Below, piece by piece: positions 1-7,715 of a DNA stretch of 64,000 nt. Every line of letters begins with the position of its first letter. Position 1 is the stretch's first letter. The notes beneath the pieces are model-generated. The model worked only from the letters and a program-made list of their open reading frames with translations, was not told where the DNA came from and did no database searches. Position numbers and translations under genes: made by a program. Origin of the DNA: Ferrimonas balearica. Lineage in GTDB: Bacteria > Pseudomonadota > Gammaproteobacteria > Enterobacterales > Shewanellaceae. Location: assembly GCF_019802055.1 (NCBI RefSeq), contig NZ_JAHVHW010000007.1, positions 1-64,000 of the forward strand, given 5' to 3'.

Positions 1-2
1 TT

Positions 3-120
3 TGCCTGGTGGCAATAGCGTTGTGGTCCCACCTGATCCCATGCCGAACTCAGAAGTGAAACGCAACCGCGCCGATGGTAGTGTGGGAGTTCCCATGCGA
101 GAGTAGGTCACCGCCAGGCT
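3..120 (+). rRNA. rrf: 5S ribosomal RNA
   Basis: The sequence aligns over its full length with gammaproteobacterial 5S rRNA. The tgcctgg start pairs with ccaggc at the end, and the conserved cccatgccgaactcagaag segment and the gatggtagtgtggg segment are present. The 16S and 23S genes would lie to the left of the window. The ends are set by the terminal stem and may be off by 1-2 bases. Confidence 0.96.
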
Positions 121-132
121 CCTAATTTGAAC

Positions 133-164
133 GAACCCCGTCTCGAAAGAGGCGGGGTTTTTTC
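133..164 (+). terminator. rRNA operon terminator
   Basis: A GC-rich hairpin (aaccccgtctc, loop gaaa, then gaggcggggtt) is followed by a T run. It begins about 13 bases after the 5S end, so it should end the rRNA operon. It also separates the operon from the tRNA-Trp gene, which has its own promoter. Confidence 0.9.
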
Positions 165-437
165 GTATTTACAGCGTGCCACTTCTGCACGGTGTAAGAG
201 TGCAAAAGGGCGTGGCTGTAAGCTGACTTTTGTACGATGGACCAAGGCACTCTGAGTTCCATGGTGCTGGTTGTTCGCTGAATTGTGATGGAGCCGCAAG
301 CCCCCTCGGAGGGCCGTCTAACCAACGCTTTGAGGGCATTATTCAGTATCGAACGGGCTGAACTGGTGTGATGTTGAATGGCAATTCATCGAACAGGGTA
401 ATTAGTCGCCAAACGGATCTTTCAGGGCGAAAAAGCC
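165..437. other. Spacer between 5S terminator and tRNA-Trp promoter
   Basis: No convincing gene was seen here. The short ORFs have no recognisable product and no good ribosome-binding site. The only clear signal is the tRNA promoter at the right edge. Confidence 0.6.
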
Positions 438-466
438 CTTTACCTTTCACTGCGCTTCCGTATAAT
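438..466 (+). promoter_or_regulatory. Promoter of tRNA-Trp
   Basis: A perfect -10 box TATAAT (461-466) lies 17 bases after a weak -35 (ctttac, 438-443). It sits 14 bases before the mature tRNA 5' end, as expected for a stand-alone stable-RNA promoter. Confidence 0.7.
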
Positions 467-480
467 TCACCTCGTTCGCT

Positions 481-557
481 AGGGGCATAGCTCCAATTGG
501 TAGAGCACCGGATTCCAAATCCGGGTGTTGGGGGTTCGAGTCCCTCTGCCCCTGCCA
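481..557 (+). tRNA. trpT: tRNA-Trp (anticodon CCA)
   Basis: A full cloverleaf is visible: acceptor arm aggggca/tgcccct, anticodon stem ccgga/tccgg around loop ttccaaa with anticodon CCA, T arm ggggg-ttcgagt-ccctc, and an encoded CCA tail. It resembles E. coli tRNA-Trp closely. As in E. coli rrnC, a Trp tRNA lies downstream of a 5S gene, but here it has its own promoter and terminator. Confidence 0.97.
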
Positions 558-566
558 TCTCTAGCG

Positions 567-614
567 AAGAAAGCCCGCTTTTTAAGCGGGCTTTTTTTGT
601 GCCTGTTCGCTGCT
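567..614 (+). repeat. Left copy of terminator-containing direct repeat
   Basis: Bases 567-600 are identical to 10707-10740, in the same orientation. Similarity continues past the T run (gt-cc-gttcg-tg in both copies) to about 614 and 10754. The core is an intrinsic terminator. The extension beyond the functional hairpin argues for duplication rather than convergence. Confidence 0.85.
569..599 (+). terminator. tRNA-Trp terminator
   Basis: A perfect 10-bp stem (aagcccgctt / aagcgggctt) with loop ttt is followed by a run of seven T. It starts about 12 bases after the tRNA CCA end. Confidence 0.93.
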
Positions 615-941
615 GCTTCCACCCTTTTCCCTCTTTGCAAACTCGCCAATCGAGGCAGAACGATAGGTTTCCTGGCGGCGCTCCAGAGACTCGCTAAGCC
701 CTTGCCCCGATCTCTTAGAGTGATTGATGTGGAACCTTTCCAGGAAACGCTACAAGGCCTCAGAGTCGCTATTCAGCGTAGGTTGCCTTGCTTTGCCGTT
801 GGGGCTTTTTATGCGGCTGAAGCGTTACTGCCCGGAGGAGAGAAGCAGGGCAGTGCGGTCGATGCCAATCTAGGGGCTTTGCCTTCATCGACGCCGCTGC
901 TGCACTGCCAGGGTGAGTGACGCAGCCTCTTTCTTTGCGGT
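601..941. other. Gene-free interval between tRNA-Trp and the phosphate block
   Basis: The interval lies downstream of tRNA-Trp on the + strand and downstream of the PiT gene on the - strand. No ORF here has a recognisable product, and the longest one starts inside the tRNA. No clear terminator for the PiT gene was seen. Confidence 0.55.
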
Positions 942-1985
942 TTAAACCACGGGAACGAGAAAGATGTTCTGCACGAAGTGGAGAATGAGCATGCTTCCTA
1001 AGGCTGAAAGTAAAGGGGTTATCAGCCAACCCACCACCACTCGACCCAATGTGCGCCACTGGATGGGGAGGCCCTTGAGGATACCGATTCCAACCACTGC
1101 ACCAATTACGGCCTGGGAGCTGGATACCGGCACCAGGGGTATGGCGGGTAGCCCGAGATTTTGTACGGCGTCAGACAGGCTTTGAGACGAGAAGAGGAAT
1201 AACACCAGGGAGTGGGCCATAACGACAACCCAGGCGGCAATCGGTGTCATGGGGATCAGGCTGTTGCCCACCGTCATCATCACTTTTTTGGAATAGGTGA
1301 AGACACCCACTCCAATGGCAATGCCACCGGCGAGAAAGAGTTGCATGGTCGGGCTGAATTCAAGGCCAAACCACACGCTCTGTTCAAGCGGAGTACTGGG
1401 CACAAACACGCCCATGACGTTGGCGATGTTATTGGCGCCAAGTGCGTAGGAGCCAAAGGCTCCGGCCAACAACAAGCCAAAGCGGGTCCAGTTGTCCAGG
1501 GCGAACAGACCTGGCCGTAATCGTGAGATGATCCAGCTGGTCATCTGGTACAGGGCGATGGCGGTAAAGAACGCGATGATGGGACACAGTACCCAGGTGG
1601 AGAGGATTTTACTCAGGACTTTGGGATCGGTGCTGGTGTGGCTGAAGAGGTTCCAACCGATAATGGCACCCACAATCGCTTGTCCTGTGGATACCGGCAG
1701 GCCCCATTTGGTCATCAGGTAGACCGTCAGCGCTGCGGTAAGCGCAACGGTAAAGGCGCCCCCGATGGCCGAGATGCTGCCCAAGCTGCCCAGGGTGTGG
1801 CTGGCGCCGGCTCCGCTGATTACGGCTCCCAACACCACCATCAGTGAGCAGACCGCCGCGGCAGTGGTAAAGCGAATCATCCTTGAGCCAACAGCGGTAC
1901 CAAAGACGTTGGCGGCGTCATTGGCGCCAAGCGACCATCCTAGAAACAGACCACTGGAGAGAAAAATTACGATACTGATGTCCAT
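942..1985 (-). CDS. Inorganic phosphate transporter, PiT family
   Basis: This is an inner-membrane Pi permease of the PiT (PF01384) family, which imports phosphate as a metal-phosphate or with cations. The family's duplicated signature is visible: GANDAAN at about residues 20-26 and GANNIAN at 183-189. The paired PVSTGQA and PVSSSQA motifs (about 97 and 287) are also present. Hydrophobic segments run throughout. At 347 residues it is shorter than E. coli PitA (499), which is usual for PiT proteins paired with a PhoU-like partner. It starts 10 bases after the stop of the DUF47 gene, behind a purine-rich ribosome site, so the two are one transcription unit. Confidence 0.93.
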   Translation of the reverse strand: MDISIVIFLSSGLFLGWSLGANDAANVFGTAVGSRMIRFTTAAAVCSLMVVLGAVISGAGASHTLGSLGSISAIGGAFTVALTAALTVYLMTKWGLPVSTGQAIVGAIIGWNLFSHTSTDPKVLSKILSTWVLCPIIAFFTAIALYQMTSWIISRLRPGLFALDNWTRFGLLLAGAFGSYALGANNIANVMGVFVPSTPLEQSVWFGLEFSPTMQLFLAGGIAIGVGVFTYSKKVMMTVGNSLIPMTPIAAWVVVMAHSLVLFLFSSQSLSDAVQNLGLPAIPLVPVSSSQAVIGAVVGIGILKGLPIQWRTLGRVVVGWLITPLLSALGSMLILHFVQNIFLVPVV

Positions 1986-1995
1986 ACTCTTCCCC

Positions 1996-2664
1996 TTACA
2001 GCATGCGTTTCAGGGTGAAGATGGATATCCGGTCACTGACATCTTCGGCGATGCTGGCCAGGTCATCGATGCGGTCGAAGAAGTAGCGTAATTGCACTTT
2101 GCAGGTGAGGGGCAGGTCGGTGGCAAACAGCAGTGTCTTGGCCTGGTTGCAGATCTCGTTGGTGTCACTTTCGAAAAGGATCACCTTCTGGTGGTACTCC
2201 CGCACACGTTGCAGGTCGCTGAAGAAACTGCGCGCGCACAAGACGGTGTGGTCCAGTGTTTTCCCTACCAATTCCAGTAACTCATACAGGCTGTCATGGA
2301 CCTCTTCAGGGACCGTTGGCTGTTCGATCTTCAGGTGGATGCCGATGGTCTCCTGTTGATTGATCAGCTTATCGATAAGTTCTATGAGCAGGGCGACATC
2401 GGACCGGAGGTCCGGAATCAGGGTGCGGGCATAAAGCCGATTGTCGATCTCCCGGCGTAAGCGGTCGGCGTTGCTCTCGATGGCACGAAGCTCAGCCAGG
2501 GTGGTTTCAAAATCCTGACCCTGGCCGCCCTGGGTCAGGTAGATGTGCCACAGGCGCACAAACTTATGATGAGAGAGCGTGACCTGATCCAGGAATTCGT
2601 AAACCAGCGTTTCGGTACTTTGGCTCTGGTTGAGCAGGGAACGCACTTTGGTAAACCAGCGCAT
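1996..2664 (-). CDS. DUF47 / PhoU-like protein, PiT partner
   Basis: A 222-residue all-helical cytoplasmic protein of the DUF47 (TIGR00153, PhoU-like) family. Such proteins are commonly encoded next to PiT transporters and thought to modulate them. Features seen are the MRWFTKV start, long amphipathic helices, acidic patches (ESNADRLRREID, FESDTNEICNQAK) and the closing FFDRIDDLASIAEDVSDRI helix resembling a PhoU metal-binding motif. A strong AAGGAGG lies just before the ATG. It is the first gene of the pair with the PiT transporter downstream. Confidence 0.9.
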   Translation of the reverse strand: MRWFTKVRSLLNQSQSTETLVYEFLDQVTLSHHKFVRLWHIYLTQGGQGQDFETTLAELRAIESNADRLRREIDNRLYARTLIPDLRSDVALLIELIDKLINQQETIGIHLKIEQPTVPEEVHDSLYELLELVGKTLDHTVLCARSFFSDLQRVREYHQKVILFESDTNEICNQAKTLLFATDLPLTCKVQLRYFFDRIDDLASIAEDVSDRISIFTLKRML

Positions 2665-2706
2665 GGCACCTCCTTGTTGCGTAGACAGATATGCGGGGGA
2701 GAGGAT

Positions 2707-2730
2707 TAAGGGGCCTGAGCAGGCCCCTTA
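2707..2730 (-). terminator. Perfect inverted repeat after the secreted TTM-like gene
   Basis: An 11-bp perfect inverted repeat (taaggggcctg, centre ag, caggcccctta) lies 9 bases past the stop of the 2739-3563 gene. On the - strand it is followed by ttaatcctc, not a clean T run, so it may be a weak terminator or an mRNA 3'-end stabiliser. It separates the porin pair from the PhoU-PiT pair. Confidence 0.55.
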
Positions 2731-2738
2731 GGGCTTAC

Positions 2739-3563
2739 TTAATTAAAGTTACTTGAGATGCTGTAAGTTGCATTGGTTTTGGAACCAACGTGTCCGTCGG
2801 ACAGGCCCGTGGCCTGGACTTCCGTCTTCAGGTGTTGATACAGGGCATCCAGGCTGCTGCGATCGCTGGTCTGCCCTTTGAATGAGATCTCCGCCAGGCT
2901 CATCCGAGGGCGACGGTAGTATGGGGTCCAGACCTGGAACTCCACTTCGGCATTACCATACTGGCTGTTGGCAACGTCACCTTCCCACTCGTAAGTGCGC
3001 ATGACCACGGTTTGCTGCAGCGTTTCCTGATGGGTGGTCATCAAGTCCTTAACCACGGCCCAGGCATTGGGATCACGCTGGATGTGGGCGATGACGGTGA
3101 CGATGTCCACCTCTTTGACATTGATGTCGGCAGGAGAAAAGGGGATGTCATAGCTGACACTGTACTTATCCTGGCCATTGATGTGGTCAATCTCCGCCTT
3201 GGTATAGCCACTGAGTTCGCCAAAGCCAGAAGGGTCTGCTGCACGCAGCTTAACGGTGATCTTGCTCTTCTTAGGTTTGGTGACGTGCTCTCTGACCCGG
3301 ATGGAGACGCTGTGCGCTTTCAGTGCCCGGTCCTGAGTGTCCAGGTAGGTCACCAGCTTCTCGGATACTTCATCGTCCCACTCGATGAAATCGTAGGTTT
3401 GCTTGAAGCTGTCGGTCAGGGTATCGGTAGCGTATGGCAGGGTCTTGCCGGTGTCGGCACCGATGGCGTACTCAATATTGTCGAAGTCCCCTTTTGACAG
3501 GGCGTAGGCCTGGCCAGAAAGGCAGAGTGCAATGACACTCAGCAGCAATTTGTTGGGTCTCAT
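2739..3563 (-). CDS. Secreted CYTH/TTM-fold-like protein, catalytic motif degenerate
   Basis: This 274-residue protein has a signal peptide (about residues 1-21, AYA cleavage site). The mature part carries the motif order of the triphosphate-tunnel (CYTH) superfamily: TYLDT (72-76), SIRVRE (87-92), ITVKLR (102-107) and a late AEISFKG strand (224-230). The catalytic first-strand ExExK is not present; the nearest fit is NIEYA (29-33), which keeps one acid and lacks the Lys. It may bind phosphate chains rather than hydrolyse them. It has a strong AAGGAG site and starts 12 bases after the phosphate-type porin stop, so the two are coexpressed. The fold assignment is my inference from motifs. Confidence 0.6.
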   Translation of the reverse strand: MRPNKLLLSVIALCLSGQAYALSKGDFDNIEYAIGADTGKTLPYATDTLTDSFKQTYDFIEWDDEVSEKLVTYLDTQDRALKAHSVSIRVREHVTKPKKSKITVKLRAADPSGFGELSGYTKAEIDHINGQDKYSVSYDIPFSPADINVKEVDIVTVIAHIQRDPNAWAVVKDLMTTHQETLQQTVVMRTYEWEGDVANSQYGNAEVEFQVWTPYYRRPRMSLAEISFKGQTSDRSSLDALYQHLKTEVQATGLSDGHVGSKTNATYSISSNFN

Positions 3564-3575
3564 GATCTTCTCTCC

Positions 3576-4952
3576 TTAGAACGCAAACTGGATTCGGGCC
3601 TGAACGATATTGGTATCCTGGCTGGTGAATTCCGTGCCATCGATGGCCTCGTAGCTCTTGGGATAGTCCGCCTCGGCGTAGACGTAGTTCAGTTGGGCTT
3701 TGAGGTTACGCTCCAGGTACCAGTTCAGGCCCAATACATAATTGGTCATGTCGCCACCGTACTTGAGCACATCGGTAGCAAAGTTGGCCTGGTCATAGCG
3801 CAGAGCAACCTCCCATGCCCCCCAGCCCCCCTGAGAAACGGCATGCTTGGGCTTTGGAGAGCGCAGTTTGCCTTTTTTGTAGCTCCAGCTTTCTCCGGTG
3901 ATAACCCAGGAGCCGGACAAGTACCAGGCGTCTACATCCACATTGTCGGTCTCGACGGCGTCAGCCGAGGAGGCGATGTATTCGGATTGGACCATCAAGT
4001 TTTGATACTGATAGATGAACTCGGCGCCATAGCTCTGACTGCTTTTCGCAGCAAACTTGCCGGTGTCGACCATTCGACCGGTGGCTTTGGTGCCCGGACG
4101 AGCCCGGTAGCGCATCTCAAGATATTGATCCTGGTCGCGATCCAGGCCGGTATACAGATAACTGGCACCGACACTCAGGAAGTGCAGATTGTTATTGATT
4201 GGCGTTGCAGTCAGGCGGGCGTTATAGGTCAGCACCTCATCGTGATAGATCGATTCATTCTCATCCAGCTCGCCATCCTCGATGACCAGCTCAACCTCCT
4301 CGACCGTTTTGGCATCCCAGCCCAAGCCGGTTTGCAGCATCCACTGGTTGCCGATATAGCGGTACTGAACACCCAGGGCACGTTCGGGAGCAAAAGCATC
4401 CGTCGGCGCACGCTCCATAAACAACAGGTTGGCGGAGCTGCCGGTGCTTTCCAGGCCGAAGGCGTACTTCTGGTAGCCAATGGTCAGCTTGCTGTTCTCC
4501 CAGCCTTCGTAACCGATGTTGGCGTCTTTGATGTCGACTTCGTTGTCGGCAAAATCGATTTCGATTTCGTATTCCCAGTCACGGGCAAACTGACCTTCAA
4601 TGCCAAAGCGCAGGCGACGAATGGAGGTCGTGTTGAAGGCTTCATTGTAATCATTGAGCTTCTTGCCGGTGTATAGCTCCCCGGCATGGACGGCATCGGC
4701 CTGAATGCGCGCCTTGAACTCCAGACTGGCGCGACCATCTCGCGACACCAGTTCCGGAGACGCTTCGCCCTTACTGAACTTGACCCGGTCAGTGTGTTTG
4801 GCGGCATCACGGGCGTCGATCACTTCCATTTCCAGGATCTCGATACGCTCCTGCAGTTCCTTTAAAGCCTCTTGATCCGCTGCCAGGGTGGCTGAAGAAG
4901 TCAGCGCGATTGTAATACCCAAGGCCAGGGTGGAAGGGCGCATGCGTTTCAT
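3576..4952 (-). CDS. Phosphate-selective porin O/P family outer-membrane protein
   Basis: A 458-residue outer-membrane beta-barrel of the OprO/OprP (PF07396) type, which in Pseudomonas passes phosphate or polyphosphate. It has a signal peptide (about 1-24, ATLA-AD), then a short coiled coil (ALKELQERIEILEMEV) typical of the family's trimerising N-terminus. Alternating strands follow, with FKARIQADAV, TSIRRLRFGIEG and a barrel end in VQARIQFAF (terminal Phe). AGGAGG precedes the ATG. It is upstream of the secreted TTM-like gene in one unit. The family includes non-phosphate porins, so substrate rests on context. Confidence 0.85.
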   Translation of the reverse strand: MKRMRPSTLALGITIALTSSATLAADQEALKELQERIEILEMEVIDARDAAKHTDRVKFSKGEASPELVSRDGRASLEFKARIQADAVHAGELYTGKKLNDYNEAFNTTSIRRLRFGIEGQFARDWEYEIEIDFADNEVDIKDANIGYEGWENSKLTIGYQKYAFGLESTGSSANLLFMERAPTDAFAPERALGVQYRYIGNQWMLQTGLGWDAKTVEEVELVIEDGELDENESIYHDEVLTYNARLTATPINNNLHFLSVGASYLYTGLDRDQDQYLEMRYRARPGTKATGRMVDTGKFAAKSSQSYGAEFIYQYQNLMVQSEYIASSADAVETDNVDVDAWYLSGSWVITGESWSYKKGKLRSPKPKHAVSQGGWGAWEVALRYDQANFATDVLKYGGDMTNYVLGLNWYLERNLKAQLNYVYAEADYPKSYEAIDGTEFTSQDTNIVQARIQFAF

Positions 4953-5092
4953 AAGTACCTCCTCCTATGGAGTCTGTTTTTGTTGGCAATATGCTAATTG
5001 CCTTTAGTCCTGTTGTTAGGGTACCGATCGGTCAGGAAGATATCGTGATCGCGGTCAATAAATCTCAACTAAATCTGACAGTTTGTGGTTTT

Positions 5093-5130
5093 ATAAAAAG
5101 GCGGCTGATCGGCATGTTGGTGCCGCCCAA
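5093..5130 (-). terminator. Terminator of the TTM / membrane-protein operon
   Basis: On the - strand a gggcggc...gccgcc stem with a loop of about 16 bases is followed by tttttat. It lies about 50 bases downstream of the stop of the 5177-6484 gene. Confidence 0.6.
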
Positions 5131-5176
5131 AGGTTTGGGTTGAACGCTGAACGGAAGTGCTCTGTGGTGCCCGAGA

Positions 5177-6484
5177 TTAAGTGGCTATTGGCTGGATCCG
5201 GTGAATTCCTTGTCGGCTTACGTCAAGTCGGTAGGTTGATAGGGCTGTCTCTTGATTGTTTCGACTCTCAATCGCCAGATAGAGACTGCTGATCTGTTCC
5301 ACCCGGTATTTACGGATTTGCTTGTCTTCGTATTGCAGAATGGTATCGCTGCGTGAGGGCAGAAGTCGTAACTGGGGGCTGAGATTTAGTGTCAGATTTT
5401 CAATGAACAAGTTTGGGGTTTCTGAAGCGCTGGGACGCTGCCGGTAGCGACGCCGGTAGTACCAGGTCGCTGCGATGCGGTTTCGCTCTGCCGTGGGCAG
5501 TTTGGCCAGTACCGTGGAAGACAGGTGCGCCATTCTTTTTCCGGCCCGTTGGAAAAAGGTGTCTTTGACCTCAACCAGAAAGTGGCTTCGCTGGTAGAAA
5601 CGATAGTGGTGCTGGTGGAAGCGGCTGTGGAACAGGTCGACGAGTTGGTGGCGTCCCACCTCTTTGATGCGGTCCTTGAAGATGTAAGAGAGCACCAGGG
5701 AAAAGAAAAAGGGGGTGGAGAAATTGCCAAAGGCTTGTTGTGTGGCGAAGGCTATCGCGGTCGCAAACGCCATTGCGACGGCAGCTGAGAAACCGAGAAT
5801 GGCCTGTTCCTGCCATATCGGTCCCCCCATTGGCTTCCGGATAAGCTGGTAGGGGCGCTCGATCAGTTTTTGGCTCAGGCTCAGTCGAGCCATTAGCCGC
5901 TCTCTTCCGGATTCATCCTGACGTTCCAGCGTCACCCCCAGGCGCTCTGCATAGCGCCTGATAAAACGAAAACCGCGCTTAAAGCGGTGCTTTTCCTCCC
6001 TTCTGAGTCCTTTGAGCTGAACATTCAGCAGAGCCTGATGGTAATGAAACAGCACCAGATGGCGGGCCAGCATCAACTGTTTGCGGGATTTGGGCTCGGT
6101 AACCAGGGTGCTCAGTCGGCACAGTTGAAGCACCAGACCGTGGTAATCCAGCAGTGCAGCGCCTTCCACCAGCCGAATCAGGCGCTGCAGGCCAGTGACC
6201 AGACTGGCCAGAGTTTGACGAAAGTGCTCGGGATTGGACTGAGCCAGCGCTGGCAGAGCGCGGCAGTGTTGGCGCAAGCTTTGCCGGGTGACAGGATGCT
6301 GTGGTATCAGTTGGCTTTGATGCAACTGATTCTGATAGAAGCGTTCAGCGCTAAATGACTCGCCGTCGTTGACCATGGAACCGGGAAACAGCAGCTGCAT
6401 TTTCCACTGAGCCTGCCGGGTCGTCGGGAGTAAAGTCACCTGCAGGTCCAAATGGTAGCGGTCAACTATCGACGGCGAGATCAT
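5177..6484 (-). CDS. Uncharacterised two-helix membrane protein coupled to CYTH triphosphatase gene
   Basis: I do not recognise this 435-residue protein. Two hydrophobic segments lie at about residues 228-249 (LGFSAAVAMAFATAIAFATQ) and 255-271 (FSTPFFFSLVLSYIF), giving a central hairpin in the membrane. The N-terminal 220 residues are helical and rich in Leu, Gln, His and Arg. The region after the membrane hairpin is strongly basic (FHSRFHQHHYRFYQRSHF; YYRRRYRQRP). It starts 4 bases after the stop of the canonical TTM gene with no good ribosome site of its own, which suggests translational coupling and a shared function. The basic soluble part could contact polyanions such as polyphosphate; that is speculation. 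Confidence 0.85.
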   Translation of the reverse strand: MISPSIVDRYHLDLQVTLLPTTRQAQWKMQLLFPGSMVNDGESFSAERFYQNQLHQSQLIPQHPVTRQSLRQHCRALPALAQSNPEHFRQTLASLVTGLQRLIRLVEGAALLDYHGLVLQLCRLSTLVTEPKSRKQLMLARHLVLFHYHQALLNVQLKGLRREEKHRFKRGFRFIRRYAERLGVTLERQDESGRERLMARLSLSQKLIERPYQLIRKPMGGPIWQEQAILGFSAAVAMAFATAIAFATQQAFGNFSTPFFFSLVLSYIFKDRIKEVGRHQLVDLFHSRFHQHHYRFYQRSHFLVEVKDTFFQRAGKRMAHLSSTVLAKLPTAERNRIAATWYYRRRYRQRPSASETPNLFIENLTLNLSPQLRLLPSRSDTILQYEDKQIRKYRVEQISSLYLAIESRNNQETALSTYRLDVSRQGIHRIQPIAT

Positions 6485-6488
6485 CGCT

Positions 6489-6959
6489 TTACCACTTGCT
6501 ATAGGGCTGCTTCATCAGCATCGAGTTGTAGTAGCGCGCATCGCCGGTGACCTCCTCTCCAAGCCACTCCGGCCGGGAAACCGCTTGTTCTTCGGATTCC
6601 AGTTCAACTTCGGCCACCACCAACCCTTCGTTATCTCCGTAAAACTCATCCACCTCAAACTGCAGCGCGCCGTGGTCTACCAGGTAACGGGTCTTGTCGA
6701 TCACGCCTGGCTCGCACAGTGCCATCAATGCTTTTGCATCTTCTAGCGGGATCTCTCTTTCCCACTCGTAACGGCTGGCGCCGGACGCGTTGCCAATCCC
6801 TTTGATGGTAAGGAACCCTTTATCCCCTTTAACGCGCACGCGCACGGTGCGCTCGGGGACACTGCAGAGGTAGCCCTGAGTGATGCGAGTCAGCTTGTGA
6901 GCATCCTGCTTATAACCGTCACCGGACACCCGATATTTACGTTCAATTTCCACACTCAT
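6489..6959 (-). CDS. CYTH domain inorganic triphosphatase (TTM family)
   Basis: A 156-residue single-domain cytoplasmic protein of the CYTH/triphosphate-tunnel family. The ExExK signature is intact (E4-I-E6-R-K8). It is followed by the usual strand motifs ITQGYL, RTVRVRVKG, FLTIKG, YEWEREI and FEVDEFYG, and by VVAEVELESEEQ, with a C-terminal GDARYYNSMLM. This pattern is that of bacterial tripolyphosphatases such as the Clostridium and Nitrosomonas TTMs, rather than class IV adenylate cyclase. GAGGAG sits 6 bases before the ATG. It is the middle gene of a three-gene unit (upstream gap 10 bases, downstream gap 4). Confidence 0.93.
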   Translation of the reverse strand: MSVEIERKYRVSGDGYKQDAHKLTRITQGYLCSVPERTVRVRVKGDKGFLTIKGIGNASGASRYEWEREIPLEDAKALMALCEPGVIDKTRYLVDHGALQFEVDEFYGDNEGLVVAEVELESEEQAVSRPEWLGEEVTGDARYYNSMLMKQPYSKW

Positions 6960-6969
6960 GTCGGGCTCC

Positions 6970-7605
6970 TCAGTTCGCCAACGGTTTGTTGCTCATGCCA
7001 ATAACGCGCTTAATCGCTTCGAGATAATTGATGTTTTCGACCCCCACTAGCTTGAGGTCCTCAATGGTCTTAAGGATCTCTTCCACTTCGGTGGATTCCG
7101 AGTTGACGCTCACGATCCGGGCACCGTTAACCAGAACATTGGCCACCTCACAGATGGTGTTGTTGACCATGTAGCCAAAGCGCTCCTTATGGATGCGAAC
7201 GGCTTGCAGCTCCGGCTGGGCATCGATCAGCGCCAGAAATTCATCGAGGGTGTAGCTTTCCTGATCCAGCGGGGGGCAGGGCACCATAAAGGCGGGGAAC
7301 ACATCCGCTTCCAACTGGGCGGCAGGGATTGGGAATTCGGCTTTGAGCTTGGGATCCCACTGTTCGAGTCCGTCCTGGCGCTGGACAAAGGTTTTAATGT
7401 CCATCTTGCCGTCCCGGATCTTGGTGTTATTCACATCGTTGGTGCGGGAGACAATGTAAATCTCGTCGCTGTGACGGCACCAAACCTTTTCCGGGACCGG
7501 CACGGAAAGGCGGGCCATGCGCTCAGCCGCTTCGCTGAAGCTCTGACCAAATGTGCGGAATTCGAATCTGGGTTTGGAGATTTCGCCGATCTTGAGTTCG
7601 CTCAT
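6970..7605 (-). CDS. Uncharacterised protein, possibly a divergent TTM-fold member
   Basis: This 211-residue soluble protein leads the unit with the CYTH triphosphatase. The start at 7605 is chosen because AAGGA lies 7 bases upstream; an in-frame ATG at 7635 has a poorer site. I do not recognise a named family. The order of charged strands recalls TTM proteins: RFEFRTFG (13-20), SDEIYIVSR (46-54), TKIRDGKMDIKT (61-72), VRIHKERFGY (136-145), ICEVANVLVNG (151-161) and a final NINYLEAIKRVIG. The first strand has E-F-R instead of ExExK. The TTM relationship is inference and needs a profile or structure test. Confidence 0.8.
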   Translation of the reverse strand: MSELKIGEISKPRFEFRTFGQSFSEAAERMARLSVPVPEKVWCRHSDEIYIVSRTNDVNNTKIRDGKMDIKTFVQRQDGLEQWDPKLKAEFPIPAAQLEADVFPAFMVPCPPLDQESYTLDEFLALIDAQPELQAVRIHKERFGYMVNNTICEVANVLVNGARIVSVNSESTEVEEILKTIEDLKLVGVENINYLEAIKRVIGMSNKPLAN

Positions 7606-7686
7606 AGGGGGGTCCTTGTGTGATGTCACGTACATTTCTTTAACGGCCTGTTTGCCTGAAATTCATGCTACGCCGACAACCAGGAA

Positions 7687-7715
7687 AAAGTATGACCAAA
7701 GTCAAATTATCTCAA
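7687..7715 (-). promoter_or_regulatory. Candidate promoter of the TTM operon
   Basis: On the - strand TTGAGA (7715-7710) and TACTTT (7692-7687) are separated by 17 bases. They lie about 80 bases before the chosen start at 7605, within an AT-rich divergent region. Confidence 0.35.

Noticed and set aside
525-920. 131-residue ORF starting in tRNA-Trp
   Set aside because: It starts inside the tRNA and reads through the terminator; no resemblance to a protein.
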